DNA of 64,000 bases from Nonomuraea endophytica. GTDB taxonomy: Bacteria; Actinomycetota; Actinomycetes; Streptosporangiales; Streptosporangiaceae. The stretch is taken from positions 94,444 to 158,443 of the forward strand of contig NZ_JACHIN010000022.1 in the NCBI RefSeq assembly GCF_014203235.1, written 5' to 3'. Below, in pieces: positions 1 to 8,930 of this stretch. Below the pieces are notes generated by a model that was not told the DNA's origin, did not search any database, and saw only the letters and a program-made list of their open reading frames with translations. Within the stretch, counting starts at the first letter, position 1; every line of letters starts with the position of its first letter. The translations under genes were made by a program, and so were the position numbers.

Positions 1-534
1 GTGACGCTCGGCGGCGACCTGGTACGTCTGTCGCCCAGCGTCTCCTACACCGGCCCCGGCGGCGACGCCGACATGTCGGGCGTGTACTTCGTCGACGCCA
101 AGCAGCACCTGGAGCACCGCCTCCTGGTCGACCACTCCGAGCCCAACTGCAAGAGCAACGTGGACTACCGCGGCGCCCTGCAGGGCGAGGAGGCGCACGC
201 GGTCTGGATCGGCGACGTGATCATCCGCGTGGCGGCCGAGGGCACCGACACCTACGAGCTCAACCGCAACCTCATCCTCACCGACGGCGCCCGCGCCGAC
301 TCGGTGCCCAACCTGGAGATCCTCACCGGTGAGGTCGCCGGGGCCGGCCACGCCTCCACCTCGGGCCGCCTGGACGACGAGCACCTGTTCTACCTCCAGG
401 CCCGCGGCATCCCCTTCGACGAGGCCCGCCGCCTGGTCATCAGGGGCTTCCTCGGCCAGCTCATCGAGAAGATCGAGGTCGAGTCGATCCGCGAGCGCGT
501 GATGAGCGCGGTGGAAGCGGAGCTCGCGCGGTGA
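1..534 (+). CDS. sufD: SufD, Fe-S assembly scaffold subunit (3' part only)
   Basis: This is the C-terminal 177 residues of SufD; the gene begins before the window, so the first codon here is not its true start. SufD pairs with SufB and SufC in the cytoplasmic SufBC2D scaffold that builds Fe-S clusters. The fragment shows the beta-helix core of the SufB/SufD family (HRLLVDHSEPNCKSNVDYRG, then LILTDGARADSVPNLEI) and the family C-terminal helices (FYLQARGIPFDEARRLVIRG ... GQLIEKI). SufB has a closely similar core. SufD is preferred because the fragment directly precedes a Rieske gene and sufC, the usual actinobacterial order sufB-sufD-(ferredoxin)-sufC-sufS-sufU-sufT. Confidence 0.9.
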   Translation: MTLGGDLVRLSPSVSYTGPGGDADMSGVYFVDAKQHLEHRLLVDHSEPNCKSNVDYRGALQGEEAHAVWIGDVIIRVAAEGTDTYELNRNLILTDGARADSVPNLEILTGEVAGAGHASTSGRLDDEHLFYLQARGIPFDEARRLVIRGFLGQLIEKIEVESIRERVMSAVEAELAR

Positions 535-618
535 GCAGGAGAGAACCCGACGCAGTGAGCGAAGCGGTCCGCGAGGAACGAGCGGCCCGCGTAGCGAATG
601 AGGAGTGGTGAACGACTC

Positions 619-936
619 ATGAGCTACGAGAAGGTCTGCAGGGTGAGTGACATTCCCGACTCGGGGGTCATCGCCGTCGAGGTGGGCGAGACGCCGGTCG
701 CGCTCGTGCGCAAGGGCGCGGAGGTCTTCGCGCTGCACGACATCTGCTCACACGCCGAGGTCAAGCTCAGCGAGGGCGAGGTCTACGACGACACCCTCGA
801 ATGCTGGCTGCACGGATCGTGCTTCGACATCCGCAGCGGCAAGCCGACCGGCCCGCCGGCCACCAAGCCCGTGAACGTCTACACAGTGAAGATCGATGGC
901 GATGACGTGCTCGTCTCGCTCTCGAAGGAGTCATAA
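619..936 (+). CDS. Rieske-type [2Fe-2S] ferredoxin of the suf operon
   Basis: A 105-residue stand-alone Rieske protein of the bacterial non-haem ferredoxin type. The cluster ligands are visible as C-x-H (DICSHAE) and C-x-x-H (CWLHGSCF). It probably carries electrons for cluster assembly or repair, as it sits between sufD and sufC; the exact partner is not known. The ATG at 619 was chosen because AGGAGTGG lies about 10 bases upstream (601-608); the frame is open to an ATG at 598 but that start has no ribosome-binding site. The stop codon ends directly before the sufC start. Confidence 0.9.
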   Translation: MSYEKVCRVSDIPDSGVIAVEVGETPVALVRKGAEVFALHDICSHAEVKLSEGEVYDDTLECWLHGSCFDIRSGKPTGPPATKPVNVYTVKIDGDDVLVSLSKES

Positions 937-1682
<746 letters not shown>

Positions 1683-1683
<1 letters not shown>

Positions 1684-2963
1684 TGTCAGCGGCCTTCGAC
1701 GTGGAGAGGATCAGGAAGGACTTCCCGGTCCTCTCCCGCGAGCTGCCCGGCGGCCGGTCGCTGGTCTACCTCGACTCGGGCAACTCCTCGCAGAAGCCGG
1801 CGCAGGTCGTCGAGACCATGCGCGAGCACCTGGCGATGCACTACAGCAACGTCGGCCGTGCCATGCACGTGCTCGGCGCGGAGTCCACCCAGGCCTACGA
1901 GGACGCCCGTGACAAGGTCGCGGCCTTCGTCGGCGCGCCCTCGCGCGACGAGGTGGTCTTCACCAAGAACGCCTCCGAGGCGCTCAACCTCGTCGCCTAC
2001 AGCTTCGGCCAGCGCTTCTGGCGCGCCTCCGGCACGACGCAACCGAACGAGGACCCGCGCTTCACCATGGGTCCCGGCGACGAGATCGTCATCTCGGAGA
2101 TGGAGCACCACTCCAACATCGTGCCGTGGCAGATGCTGGCCCAGCGCACCGGCGCCACGCTGAAGTGGTTCGGCGTCACCGACGAGGGCCGGCTGGACCT
2201 GTCGGGCGACGTCATCACCGAGCGCACGAAGATCGTCTCGATCGCGCACCAGTCGAACGTGCTCGGCACCGTCAACCCCGTCGCGCCCGTGCTCAAGCGG
2301 GCCCGCGAGGTCGGCGCGCTGGTCATGCTCGACGCCTCCCAGTCGGTCCCGCACCACCCGGTGGACGTGGCCGCGCTGGGCGTCGACTTCGTCGCCTTCA
2401 CCGGCCACAAGATGCTCGGCCCGTCCGGCATCGGCGTGCTCTGGGCCCGCGGCGAACTGCTCGAGGCCATGCCCCCGTTCCTGGGCGGCGGCGAGATGAT
2501 CGAGGCGGTCTGGATGGACCACTCGACCTACGCGCCCTACCCGCACAAGTTCGAGGCCGGCACGCCGCCGATCGTCGAGGCCATCGGTCTCGGCGCCGCC
2601 GTCGACTACCTCCAGGCCGCCGGGATGGAGGCGATCGAGGCGCACGAGCGCGCCCTGACCGCCCACGCTCTCGACGCGCTGGCCGAGGTCCCGTCGCTGC
2701 GGCTCATCGGCCCGTCCACGCTGGAGGAGCGCGGCGGCACCGTCGCGTTCACGCTTGAGGGGATTCACCCGCACGACGTCGGGCAGATCCTCGACGACGA
2801 GTTCGGCATCGCGGTACGCGTCGGGCACCACTGCGCCCGCCCGCTTCACCTGCGCTTCGGAATACCCGCGACCACGCGGGCGTCGTTCTACCTGTACAAC
2901 ACCACGGGCGAGATCGACGCCCTGGTGCGCGGCCTCCATCACGTCCAGAAGGTGTTCGCATAG
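1683..2963 (+). CDS. sufS: SufS, cysteine desulfurase
   Basis: A 426-residue PLP enzyme that removes sulfur from cysteine and passes it as a persulfide to SufU. The PLP lysine is in FTGHKMLGPSG. The persulfide-forming cysteine is in VGHHCARPLH near residue 380, within the short loop typical of group II (SufS) enzymes. It is about 20 residues longer than many SufS proteins because of an extra stretch after the first helices (RFWRASGTTQPNEDPRFTMG), which is common in actinobacteria. It overlaps sufC by one base and is followed two bases later by sufU. Confidence 0.96.
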
Positions 2964-2965
2964 TC

Positions 2966-3403
2966 ATGATCGGCGAGTCGATGTACCAGGAGCTGATCCT
3001 GGAGCACTATAAGCACCCGCAGGGCCGGGGGCTGCGCGAGCCGTACGATGCCGAGGTTCACCACGTGAACCCGACGTGCGGCGATGAGATCACGCTCCGG
3101 GTCAAGCTCGGCGACGACGGCAAGATCGAGGACGTGTCCTACGACGGCCAGGGCTGCTCCATCAGCCAGGCCGCCGCGTCGGTGCTGCACGAGCTGACCA
3201 CCGGCTCGACCGTCACCGAGACGTTGTCCGTGGTCGACGAGTTCACCCGTCTCATGCAGGGCAGGGGACAGGTGGAGGCCGACGAGGACGTGCTGGGCGA
3301 CGCCGTCGCCTTCGCCGGGGTCGCCAAGTTCCCGGCGCGGGTGAAGTGCGCGCTGCTGTCGTGGATGGCCTACAAGGACGCTGTGGTGAGGAGTGCCTCG
3401 TGA
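2966..3403 (+). CDS. sufU: SufU, zinc-dependent sulfurtransferase
   Basis: A 145-residue IscU-fold protein. In Gram-positive bacteria SufU takes persulfide sulfur from SufS rather than acting as a scaffold. The zinc ligands are Cys in NPTCGDE, Cys in GQGCSIS and Cys in ARVKCALL, and the 18-20 residue insert between the second and third cysteines that marks SufU against IscU is present (TTGSTVTETLSVVDEFTRLM region). The start at 2966 is followed by the more conserved MYQELILEHY five residues later. Its TGA stop overlaps the GTG start of sufT. Confidence 0.95.
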   Translation: MIGESMYQELILEHYKHPQGRGLREPYDAEVHHVNPTCGDEITLRVKLGDDGKIEDVSYDGQGCSISQAAASVLHELTTGSTVTETLSVVDEFTRLMQGRGQVEADEDVLGDAVAFAGVAKFPARVKCALLSWMAYKDAVVRSAS

Positions 3404-3765
3404 GTAAGCCAACGCAGACCCCGACGCAGGGGTATGACGGTCAGGCCACCGTCGAGGAGGTCATGGAGGCGCTGAAGGACGTCGTGGACCCCGAGCTCGG
3501 GATCAACGTCGTGGACCTCGGCCTCATCTACGGTCTCCATCTTGACCCGGCCGAGGGCGCCGACGCGCCTGTGGCCACCATCGACATGACCCTGACCAGT
3601 GCCGCCTGCCCGCTGACCGACGTCATCGAGGACCAGGCGCACTCCGCGCTCGACGGCATGGTCTCCGATGTGAAGATCAACTGGGTCTGGCTGCCGCCGT
3701 GGGGGCCGGACAAGATCACCGACGAGGGGCGTGAGCAGCTCCGTATGCTAGGCTTCAACGTCTGA
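3400..3765 (+). CDS. sufT: SufT, MIP18-family Fe-S maturation factor
   Basis: A 121-residue protein of the MIP18 (DUF59) family that helps Fe-S cluster maturation in the cytoplasm. The family core is clear: VMEALKDVVDPELGINVVDLGLIYGL, the reactive Cys in TSAACPLTD, and VWLPPWGPDKITDEGREQLR. The GTG at 3400 was chosen since it overlaps the sufU stop (GTGA) and a GTGAGGAG ribosome site lies about 8 bases upstream. The gene ends the suf operon; a hairpin about 33 bases downstream may terminate it. Confidence 0.93.
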   Translation: MSKPTQTPTQGYDGQATVEEVMEALKDVVDPELGINVVDLGLIYGLHLDPAEGADAPVATIDMTLTSAACPLTDVIEDQAHSALDGMVSDVKINWVWLPPWGPDKITDEGREQLRMLGFNV

Positions 3766-4069
3766 TCCCTAAGGGTCTGACTTTTTCTTGAGCTGCACGG
3801 CTGACGCAGCCCGCGTCAGCCGCTTCAGCGTGCCAGGGCGGGAATAGATCGATCTTCTCCCGTGTTGGCCACCACGTGCACCTGACGCATCATCTCGCGT
3901 CTTCAGCCGCCTGCGCCGGCACCGGGTGCGCGTAGACGACCGCCTCCATCAAGGCGGGCACGTCCCCACCCCGAGGTGTTTTCTCTGCACAGGTACGGCG
4001 CTGCCGTACGTCCCGGCTCGTCCTTTCGCAGAAGTGACGCGCCACTTCGACCGAAAGGCACGATTTTCC
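3766..4069. other. Gene-free region between sufT and the helicase: hairpins and long leader
   Basis: No coding signal on either strand. Three simple hairpins are visible: 3799-3821 (9-bp stem, loop of 5), a terminator candidate for suf without a clear T-run; 3940-3957 (6-bp stem, loop of 6); and 3993-4009 (7-bp stem, loop of 3). The last two would lie in the 5' leader of the DEAD-box helicase. Leaders of cold-induced helicases are often structured, so control at the RNA level is possible but not shown. Confidence 0.5.
3799..3821 (+). terminator. Possible terminator after sufT
   Basis: Perfect 9-bp inverted repeat (GGCTGACGC / GCGTCAGCC) with a 5-base loop, 33 bases after the sufT stop. There is no T-run after it, which is common for actinobacterial terminators; a T-rich stretch lies before it instead. 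Confidence 0.45.
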
Positions 4070-6034
4070 GTGACCATGCTTGACGTTGTCCTGCCCGAAA
4101 CCTCCCCGGAGTCGGGTCCGTCCGAGTTCGAGCTGCTGGGCCTGCCCGCGCCGCTCGTGAACGGCCTCGCCCGTCAGGGCATCAACGCCCCGTTCCCCAT
4201 CCAGAGCGCCACCATCCCGGACGTGCTGGCGGGTCACGACGTGCTCGGCCGCGGCCAGACCGGCTCCGGCAAGACCCTGGCCTTCGGCCTGCCGACGATG
4301 GTCCGCATCGCCGGTGACCGGCCCAAGCCCAAGCACCCGCGCGGCATGATCCTCGTGCCCACCCGTGAGCTCGCCCTTCAGGTGCACGACGCCCTGGAGC
4401 CCCTCGGCCGCGGCCTCGGCCTGCGCATGAAGGTCGTCGTCGGCGGCATGTCCATGGGCAAGCAGGTCGAGGCGCTGCGCCGCGGCATCGACCTGGTCAT
4501 CGCCACCCCCGGCCGCCTCGGCGACCTCATCCGCCAGGGTGAGTGCTCGCTGTCGGAGGTCGAGGTCAGCGTCCTGGACGAGGCCGACCACATGTGCGAC
4601 CTCGGCTTCTTCCCCGTCGTCACGGAACTGCTCGCGCAGACCGCGCCCGGCGGCCAGCGGCTGCTGTTCTCGGCCACGCTCGACGGCGACGTCGACAAGC
4701 TGGTGAAGAAGTTCCTGAAGGACCCGATCCACCACTCGGTGGCCCCGGCGACCTCCCCGGTCGACACCATGGAGCACCACGTGCTGCAGGTGACCCGCGA
4801 CGAGAAGTTCGACGTGACCGCCGAGATCGCCAACCGCGAGGGCCGCACGATCATCTTCGTCCGCACCCAGCACGGCGTGGACCGGCTGTGCAAGCAGCTG
4901 GCCCGGGTCGGCGTGCGCTCCGGCGGACTGCACGGCGGCAAGCGCCAGAACCAGCGCACCCGGATCCTGGCCGAGTTCCGTGAGGGCTCCGTCAACGTCC
5001 TGGTCTGCACCGACGTCGCCGCCCGCGGCATCCACGTCGACAACATCAGCCTGGTGCTGCACGTGGACCCGCCGCAGGACCACAAGTCCTACCTCCACCG
5101 CGGTGGCCGTACGGCCCGCGCGGGGGAGAAGGGCACCGTCGTCACGCTGGTGCTGCCCAACGAGCGGCGCTCGACCGACCAGCTCACCCGGCGCGCGGGC
5201 ATCCACCCGTTCCGCCTCAAGGCCGCTCCCGGCAACTCCCGGGTGGCCGAGGTCACCGGCGCCCGCGTTCCCAGCGGCGAGTCGATCCCGGTCTGGGAGC
5301 CCGACGTCAAGAAGCCGCTGCGTCCCCGTCGCGAGGGCGGCCATGGCGGCGGCGAGCGTCGCGGCCGTCGTGGCGAGCGTTCCTACGGACGTCGTCCCGA
5401 GAGCGGTGACCGCCCCACCGGCGGCCGTCGTCACGAGGACGGCGAGCGTTACCCGAAGCGCCACTTCGACGGCGGTCCCCGCACGGTCGGCGAGAACCGC
5501 CCCGAGCGTGACGACCGCGGTCAGAGCGGCGGCGGCTTCCGTTCGGGCGAGCGCTCCGGCGACCGCGGTCCCCGTGGGGGCGGCTTCCGCTCCGACGACC
5601 GTGGCCGTGGTGGCTACCGCTCCGACAACCGTCAGGGCTTCCGCTCCGACGAGCGCGGCCAGAGTGGTCAGGGCGGCGGGTTCCGCTCGGACGACCGTCA
5701 GGCCCCGCGTTCCGACGACCGTGGCGGCTTCCGCTCCGGCGAGGACCGCGGTCCGCGTGGTGGCGGGTACCGCTCTGACGACCGTCAGGCTCCCCGCTCC
5801 GACGACCGTGGCGGTTTCCGCTCGGACGACCGTGGCGCTCGTGGTGGCTCCTTCCGCTCCGACGACCGGGGCTCGCGTCCCTTCCGCGCCGACGACCGCG
5901 GCCCGCGCGGTGGCGCGTTCCGTGCCGACGACCGTGGCGAGCGCCGTCCGTTCTCGGCCGACCGCGGCGAGCGTCCCCGTGACGGCTACCGCTCCGGCAA
6001 CACCGGCAACTCCGGCCGCCGTTACGGCCGCTGA
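4070..6034 (+). CDS. DEAD-box RNA helicase with long Arg/Gly/Asp-rich tail
   Basis: A 654-residue ATP-dependent RNA helicase. The core has the Q motif (FPIQSATIP), motif I (GQTGSGKT), Ia (PTRELALQ), II (DEAD), III (SAT), and VI (HRGGRTARAG). The last ~230 residues are a disordered basic/acidic tail with repeated RSDDRG / FRSDDRGxRGG units, an RGG-like RNA-binding region as in actinobacterial RhlE/DeaD-type proteins. GTG 4070 was preferred (AAAGG 11 bases upstream), but ATG 4076 is equally possible. It is a lone gene with a strong hairpin terminator after it. Likely roles are rRNA maturation, ribosome assembly or mRNA turnover at low temperature. Confidence 0.93.
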   Translation: MTMLDVVLPETSPESGPSEFELLGLPAPLVNGLARQGINAPFPIQSATIPDVLAGHDVLGRGQTGSGKTLAFGLPTMVRIAGDRPKPKHPRGMILVPTRELALQVHDALEPLGRGLGLRMKVVVGGMSMGKQVEALRRGIDLVIATPGRLGDLIRQGECSLSEVEVSVLDEADHMCDLGFFPVVTELLAQTAPGGQRLLFSATLDGDVDKLVKKFLKDPIHHSVAPATSPVDTMEHHVLQVTRDEKFDVTAEIANREGRTIIFVRTQHGVDRLCKQLARVGVRSGGLHGGKRQNQRTRILAEFREGSVNVLVCTDVAARGIHVDNISLVLHVDPPQDHKSYLHRGGRTARAGEKGTVVTLVLPNERRSTDQLTRRAGIHPFRLKAAPGNSRVAEVTGARVPSGESIPVWEPDVKKPLRPRREGGHGGGERRGRRGERSYGRRPESGDRPTGGRRHEDGERYPKRHFDGGPRTVGENRPERDDRGQSGGGFRSGERSGDRGPRGGGFRSDDRGRGGYRSDNRQGFRSDERGQSGQGGGFRSDDRQAPRSDDRGGFRSGEDRGPRGGGYRSDDRQAPRSDDRGGFRSDDRGARGGSFRSDDRGSRPFRADDRGPRGGAFRADDRGERRPFSADRGERPRDGYRSGNTGNSGRRYGR

Positions 6035-6086
6035 CCCCGGCTGCTGACCCTGGCCGCCGGGCCTGAGGCCCGGCGCGCCACCTGAG

Positions 6087-6120
6087 ATCCCGGCCGATCA
6101 TCGCGATCGGCCGGGATTTT
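6087..6120 (+). terminator. Rho-independent terminator of the helicase gene
   Basis: Perfect 12-bp stem (ATCCCGGCCGAT / ATCGGCCGGGAT, 6087-6098 and 6106-6117), 7-base loop, followed by TTTT. It lies 53 bases after the helicase stop. Confidence 0.88.
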
Positions 6121-6386
6121 GGCTTTCCGGTACGGCCCCGCCCGCCTTGACCTCGGAGCTGTGCCCGCCGTTCCCCCGGAGGAGGCACGGCGGGCCGCAG
6201 CACCCCGTTGTGTCCGCGCGCCCTGAGGCGCACTCCCCCGACACAGCGGTGAGCGTAGCGCCGAGCGCTTTCGATTCGTTATCGACGGACCGAAACCCGG
6301 GTGTCTCGGGTCGCGGACGCCGCACGTACGAAGCCGCCGCGAACGTTAGGCTGGACCCGCATGTCAGCCGACCGACGAGAGAGATC
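6121..6386 (+). promoter_or_regulatory. hisE upstream region with candidate -10 box
   Basis: About 265 gene-free bases before hisE. A TAGGCT (6347-6352) fits the actinobacterial -10 pattern TAnnnT and lies 34 bases before the hisE ATG; no convincing -35 hexamer is seen. Nothing else is recognised here. Confidence 0.4.
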
Positions 6387-6650
6387 ATGAAGACCTTCGA
6401 AGAGCTGTTCGCCGAGCTGTCAGACAAGGCCCGCCTGCGCCCCGAGGGATCGGGCACCGTGGCGGCGCTCGACGCCGGCGTCCATGCCATCGGCAAGAAG
6501 GTCGTGGAGGAGGCGGCGGAGAGCTGGATGGCCGCCGAGCACGAGTCGAAGGACCGCGCCGCAGAAGAGATCTCTCAGCTGCTGTACCACGTGCAGGTGC
6601 TGATGATCGCCCGGGGTATCGGGCTGGACGAGGTTTACAAGCACCTGTAG
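6387..6650 (+). CDS. hisE: Phosphoribosyl-ATP pyrophosphohydrolase
   Basis: An 87-residue enzyme of the second step of histidine biosynthesis, hydrolysing PR-ATP to PR-AMP. It is an all-alpha NTP pyrophosphohydrolase (MazG-like) with the metal-binding acidic pattern KKVVEEAAESWMAAEHES and AAEEISQLLYHVQVLM. The ATG at 6387 is preceded by GAGAGA; upstream in-frame codons have no family similarity. hisG follows after 14 bases, the usual hisE-hisG pair of actinobacteria. Confidence 0.95.
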   Translation: MKTFEELFAELSDKARLRPEGSGTVAALDAGVHAIGKKVVEEAAESWMAAEHESKDRAAEEISQLLYHVQVLMIARGIGLDEVYKHL

Positions 6651-6664
6651 GGGGTTGACCACTG

Positions 6665-7510
6665 ATGTTGCGGCTTGCCGTACCGAACAAGGGCGCGCTC
6701 AGCGAAGCGGCCCAGACCATGCTCAAGGAGGCCGGCTACCGGCCCCGCCGAGACAGCAAGGAACTGGTCGTCGTCGACGCCGACAGCTCCTGCGAACTGT
6801 TCTTCCTGCGCCCGCGCGACATCGCCGTCTACGTCGGCGAGGGCACGCTCGACGCCGGCATCACCGGGCGCGACATGCTCATCGACTCCGGCGCGAAGGT
6901 CGAGGAGGTGATGCCGCTCGGGTTCGGCGGCTCCACCTTCCGCCTGGCGGCCGGCAGCGGGCAGATGAGCTCCGTGCAGGACCTCAAGGGGCTGCGCGTG
7001 GCCACCGCGTATCCGGGGCTGCTGGAGAAGTACCTGGCCGAGTGCGACGTCGACGCCCGGGTGATCAAGCTCGACGGCGCCGTCGAGACCGCGATCCGCC
7101 TCGGCGTGGCCGACGCGGTCGCCGACGTGGTCGAGACCGGCACCACCCTGCGCAACGTGGGGCTGGAGGTGTTCGGCGAGCCGATCATGCGCTCCGAGGG
7201 CGTGCTGATCAGGGGCCGCGAGGGCGCGGGCACCCCCGGCCTCGAACAGGTCGTGCGCCGCCTGCAGGGCGTCATCCACGCGCGCGACTACGTGATGATG
7301 GACTACGACATCCGCGCCGAGCGGATCGAGGAGGCCATCGCGCTGACCCCCGGCATGGAGGGCCCGACGGTCTCGCCGCTCCACCGCGAGGGCTGGGTGG
7401 CGGTACGCGCCATGGTCCGCCGCAAGGGACACCAGCACGTGATGGACGAGCTGTGGGACATCGGCGCACGTGCCATCCTGGTCACCGACATCTACGCCTG
7501 CAGGCTGTAG
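6665..7510 (+). CDS. hisG: ATP phosphoribosyltransferase (long form)
   Basis: A 281-residue HisG that condenses ATP with PRPP, the first and feedback-controlled step of histidine synthesis. It starts LRLAVPNKGALSEAA; the PRPP-binding loop is seen in DAVADVVETGTTLRNVGLEV. The C-terminal ~75 residues (LTPGMEGPTVSPLHREGW ... DIGARAILVTDIYACRL) form the ACT-like histidine-binding domain, so it is the long, HisZ-independent form. Confidence 0.96.
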   Translation: MLRLAVPNKGALSEAAQTMLKEAGYRPRRDSKELVVVDADSSCELFFLRPRDIAVYVGEGTLDAGITGRDMLIDSGAKVEEVMPLGFGGSTFRLAAGSGQMSSVQDLKGLRVATAYPGLLEKYLAECDVDARVIKLDGAVETAIRLGVADAVADVVETGTTLRNVGLEVFGEPIMRSEGVLIRGREGAGTPGLEQVVRRLQGVIHARDYVMMDYDIRAERIEEAIALTPGMEGPTVSPLHREGWVAVRAMVRRKGHQHVMDELWDIGARAILVTDIYACRL

Positions 7511-7515
7511 CCCCG

Positions 7516-7546
7516 GGGTCTGCCGGCGATTACCGCCGGGAGGCCC
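7516..7546. terminator. Bidirectional terminator between hisG and the minus-strand aminotransferase
   Basis: A 13-position stem (7516-7528 with 7534-7546, one mismatch and one G-T pair) around a 5-base loop, lying between two convergent genes that end at 7510 and 7556. Confidence 0.65.
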
Positions 7547-7555
7547 GCTCCGGTG

Positions 7556-8866
7556 CTAGCGCAGGGCGGCGACCGCCTTGACGGCCCGGTCGACCTCCTC
7601 GGGCGTGTTCATGATCGTGGTCCCGAGGCGCAGCAGCGACTCGCGGTACGGGGTGCTGCTGGCCACGATCCGGTGCTGCTCGCGCAGCCTGCCCACCGCC
7701 TCGTACGGGTTGGCGATCCCGTCCACCTCCATGCACACCAGCCCGGCCGACAGCTCGGGCGCGACCGGCGTGGCCAGCTTGACGTGGCCGATCCCGGCCA
7801 GGCCGCTCTTGAGGCGGGTGGCCAGTTCCTGGATGCGGGCCTGGACCCGGTCCTTGCCGATCGCCTCCTGGAAGGCGAAGGCGGCGCCGGCCGCCCAGCG
7901 GTGCTCGAACGCCTTGTAGCCGCCGGGAGTGAAGTACTCGGCGGTGACCGGCTGCTGTGAGGACCCCTCGAAGAAGTAGTCGAAACTGGCCTGACCGAAA
8001 CTCGGGATCAGCGGCACGACCGCCTCCCACGCCCGTCCCCACACGATGCCGGTGCCGCGCGGGCCGCACAGCCACTTGTGGGTGCCGCTGGCCAGGAAGT
8101 CGCAGCCCAGGTCCTCCGCGCCGTCGGCCATGGCGCCGAAGCCGTGCACGCCGTCCACGCACAGCAGCGCCCGATCCTTCTCCTCGCGGCCCTTGTTGGC
8201 CTCGGCGACGACCTCGGCCATCTCCTTGACCGGCAGCCGCACGCCGGTGCTGGAGTGCACCCAGGTGACGGCGACGATCCTGGTCCTCGGGCCGATCGCC
8301 TTGCGCAGCCGGCCGGCGACCTCGTCCACGGAGGCCTTGGCGGGCTCGTCGTAGAGGCGCACCCGGCGTACGGCGGCGCCGGTCCGCTCGGTACGCAGCC
8401 GCAGCGCCTCGTGGGTGGCCAGGAAGTCGTGCTCGGTGGTCAGCACGTCCTGGCCGGGCAGGAGCTTGATGCCGCCGTACAGGAGGGCCAGGCCCATCGT
8501 GGTGCTGTCGGTGAGCACGATCTGGGCCGGGGCGCCGCCCACATAGCGTGCCGCGGCCTCGCGTACGGCCTGGTCGGGGTTGCCCCCGGCGGGGAGGTAC
8601 TCGGGGTCGGCGTCCAGCCCCCTGCGGTGCTCCTCGATCGCGCGGCGGACCTCGGCGGGGTGGCGGGCCAGCACGAACGCGGCGAAGTCGGCACGGTCCT
8701 TCGGCAGGTCGAACTGCGCGCGCACCGACGCCCAGTCGTCGGCCTTGAGCGGTGGCGCCGGACTGCCGCCGGTCGGGGCGGCCGCCGGGGGAGCGGAGGT
8801 GCACGCGCCCACCCCGGCCAGGAGGCCGGCGCTGAGCAGGGCCCGTCTGTTCAGCTGCTGGTTCAC
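7556..8866 (-). CDS. Class V aminotransferase-fold PLP protein, exported as a Tat lipoprotein
   Basis: A 436-residue protein of the isopenicillin-N-epimerase/cysteine desulfurase-like fold type I family. The PLP lysine is in SGTHKWLCG. Other conserved parts are DSTTMGLALLYGG, TWVHSSTGVRLP and CVDGVHGFGAM. The N terminus is unusual: NRRALLSAGLLAGVGAC has a twin arginine (residues 7-8) and a lipobox ending at Cys22, followed by a Pro/Ala linker, so the enzyme should be a lipid-anchored protein outside the membrane. How it gets PLP there is explained if it folds before Tat export. Substrate unknown. It is convergent with hisG. Confidence 0.85.
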   Translation of the reverse strand: MNQQLNRRALLSAGLLAGVGACTSAPPAAAPTGGSPAPPLKADDWASVRAQFDLPKDRADFAAFVLARHPAEVRRAIEEHRRGLDADPEYLPAGGNPDQAVREAAARYVGGAPAQIVLTDSTTMGLALLYGGIKLLPGQDVLTTEHDFLATHEALRLRTERTGAAVRRVRLYDEPAKASVDEVAGRLRKAIGPRTRIVAVTWVHSSTGVRLPVKEMAEVVAEANKGREEKDRALLCVDGVHGFGAMADGAEDLGCDFLASGTHKWLCGPRGTGIVWGRAWEAVVPLIPSFGQASFDYFFEGSSQQPVTAEYFTPGGYKAFEHRWAAGAAFAFQEAIGKDRVQARIQELATRLKSGLAGIGHVKLATPVAPELSAGLVCMEVDGIANPYEAVGRLREQHRIVASSTPYRESLLRLGTTIMNTPEEVDRAVKAVAALR

Positions 8867-8930
8867 GCCTCCTGCTTACCCGCACGCGAGGCCGCGATAC
8901 AGGGCCGATCCATCACGGTTTCACGACATG

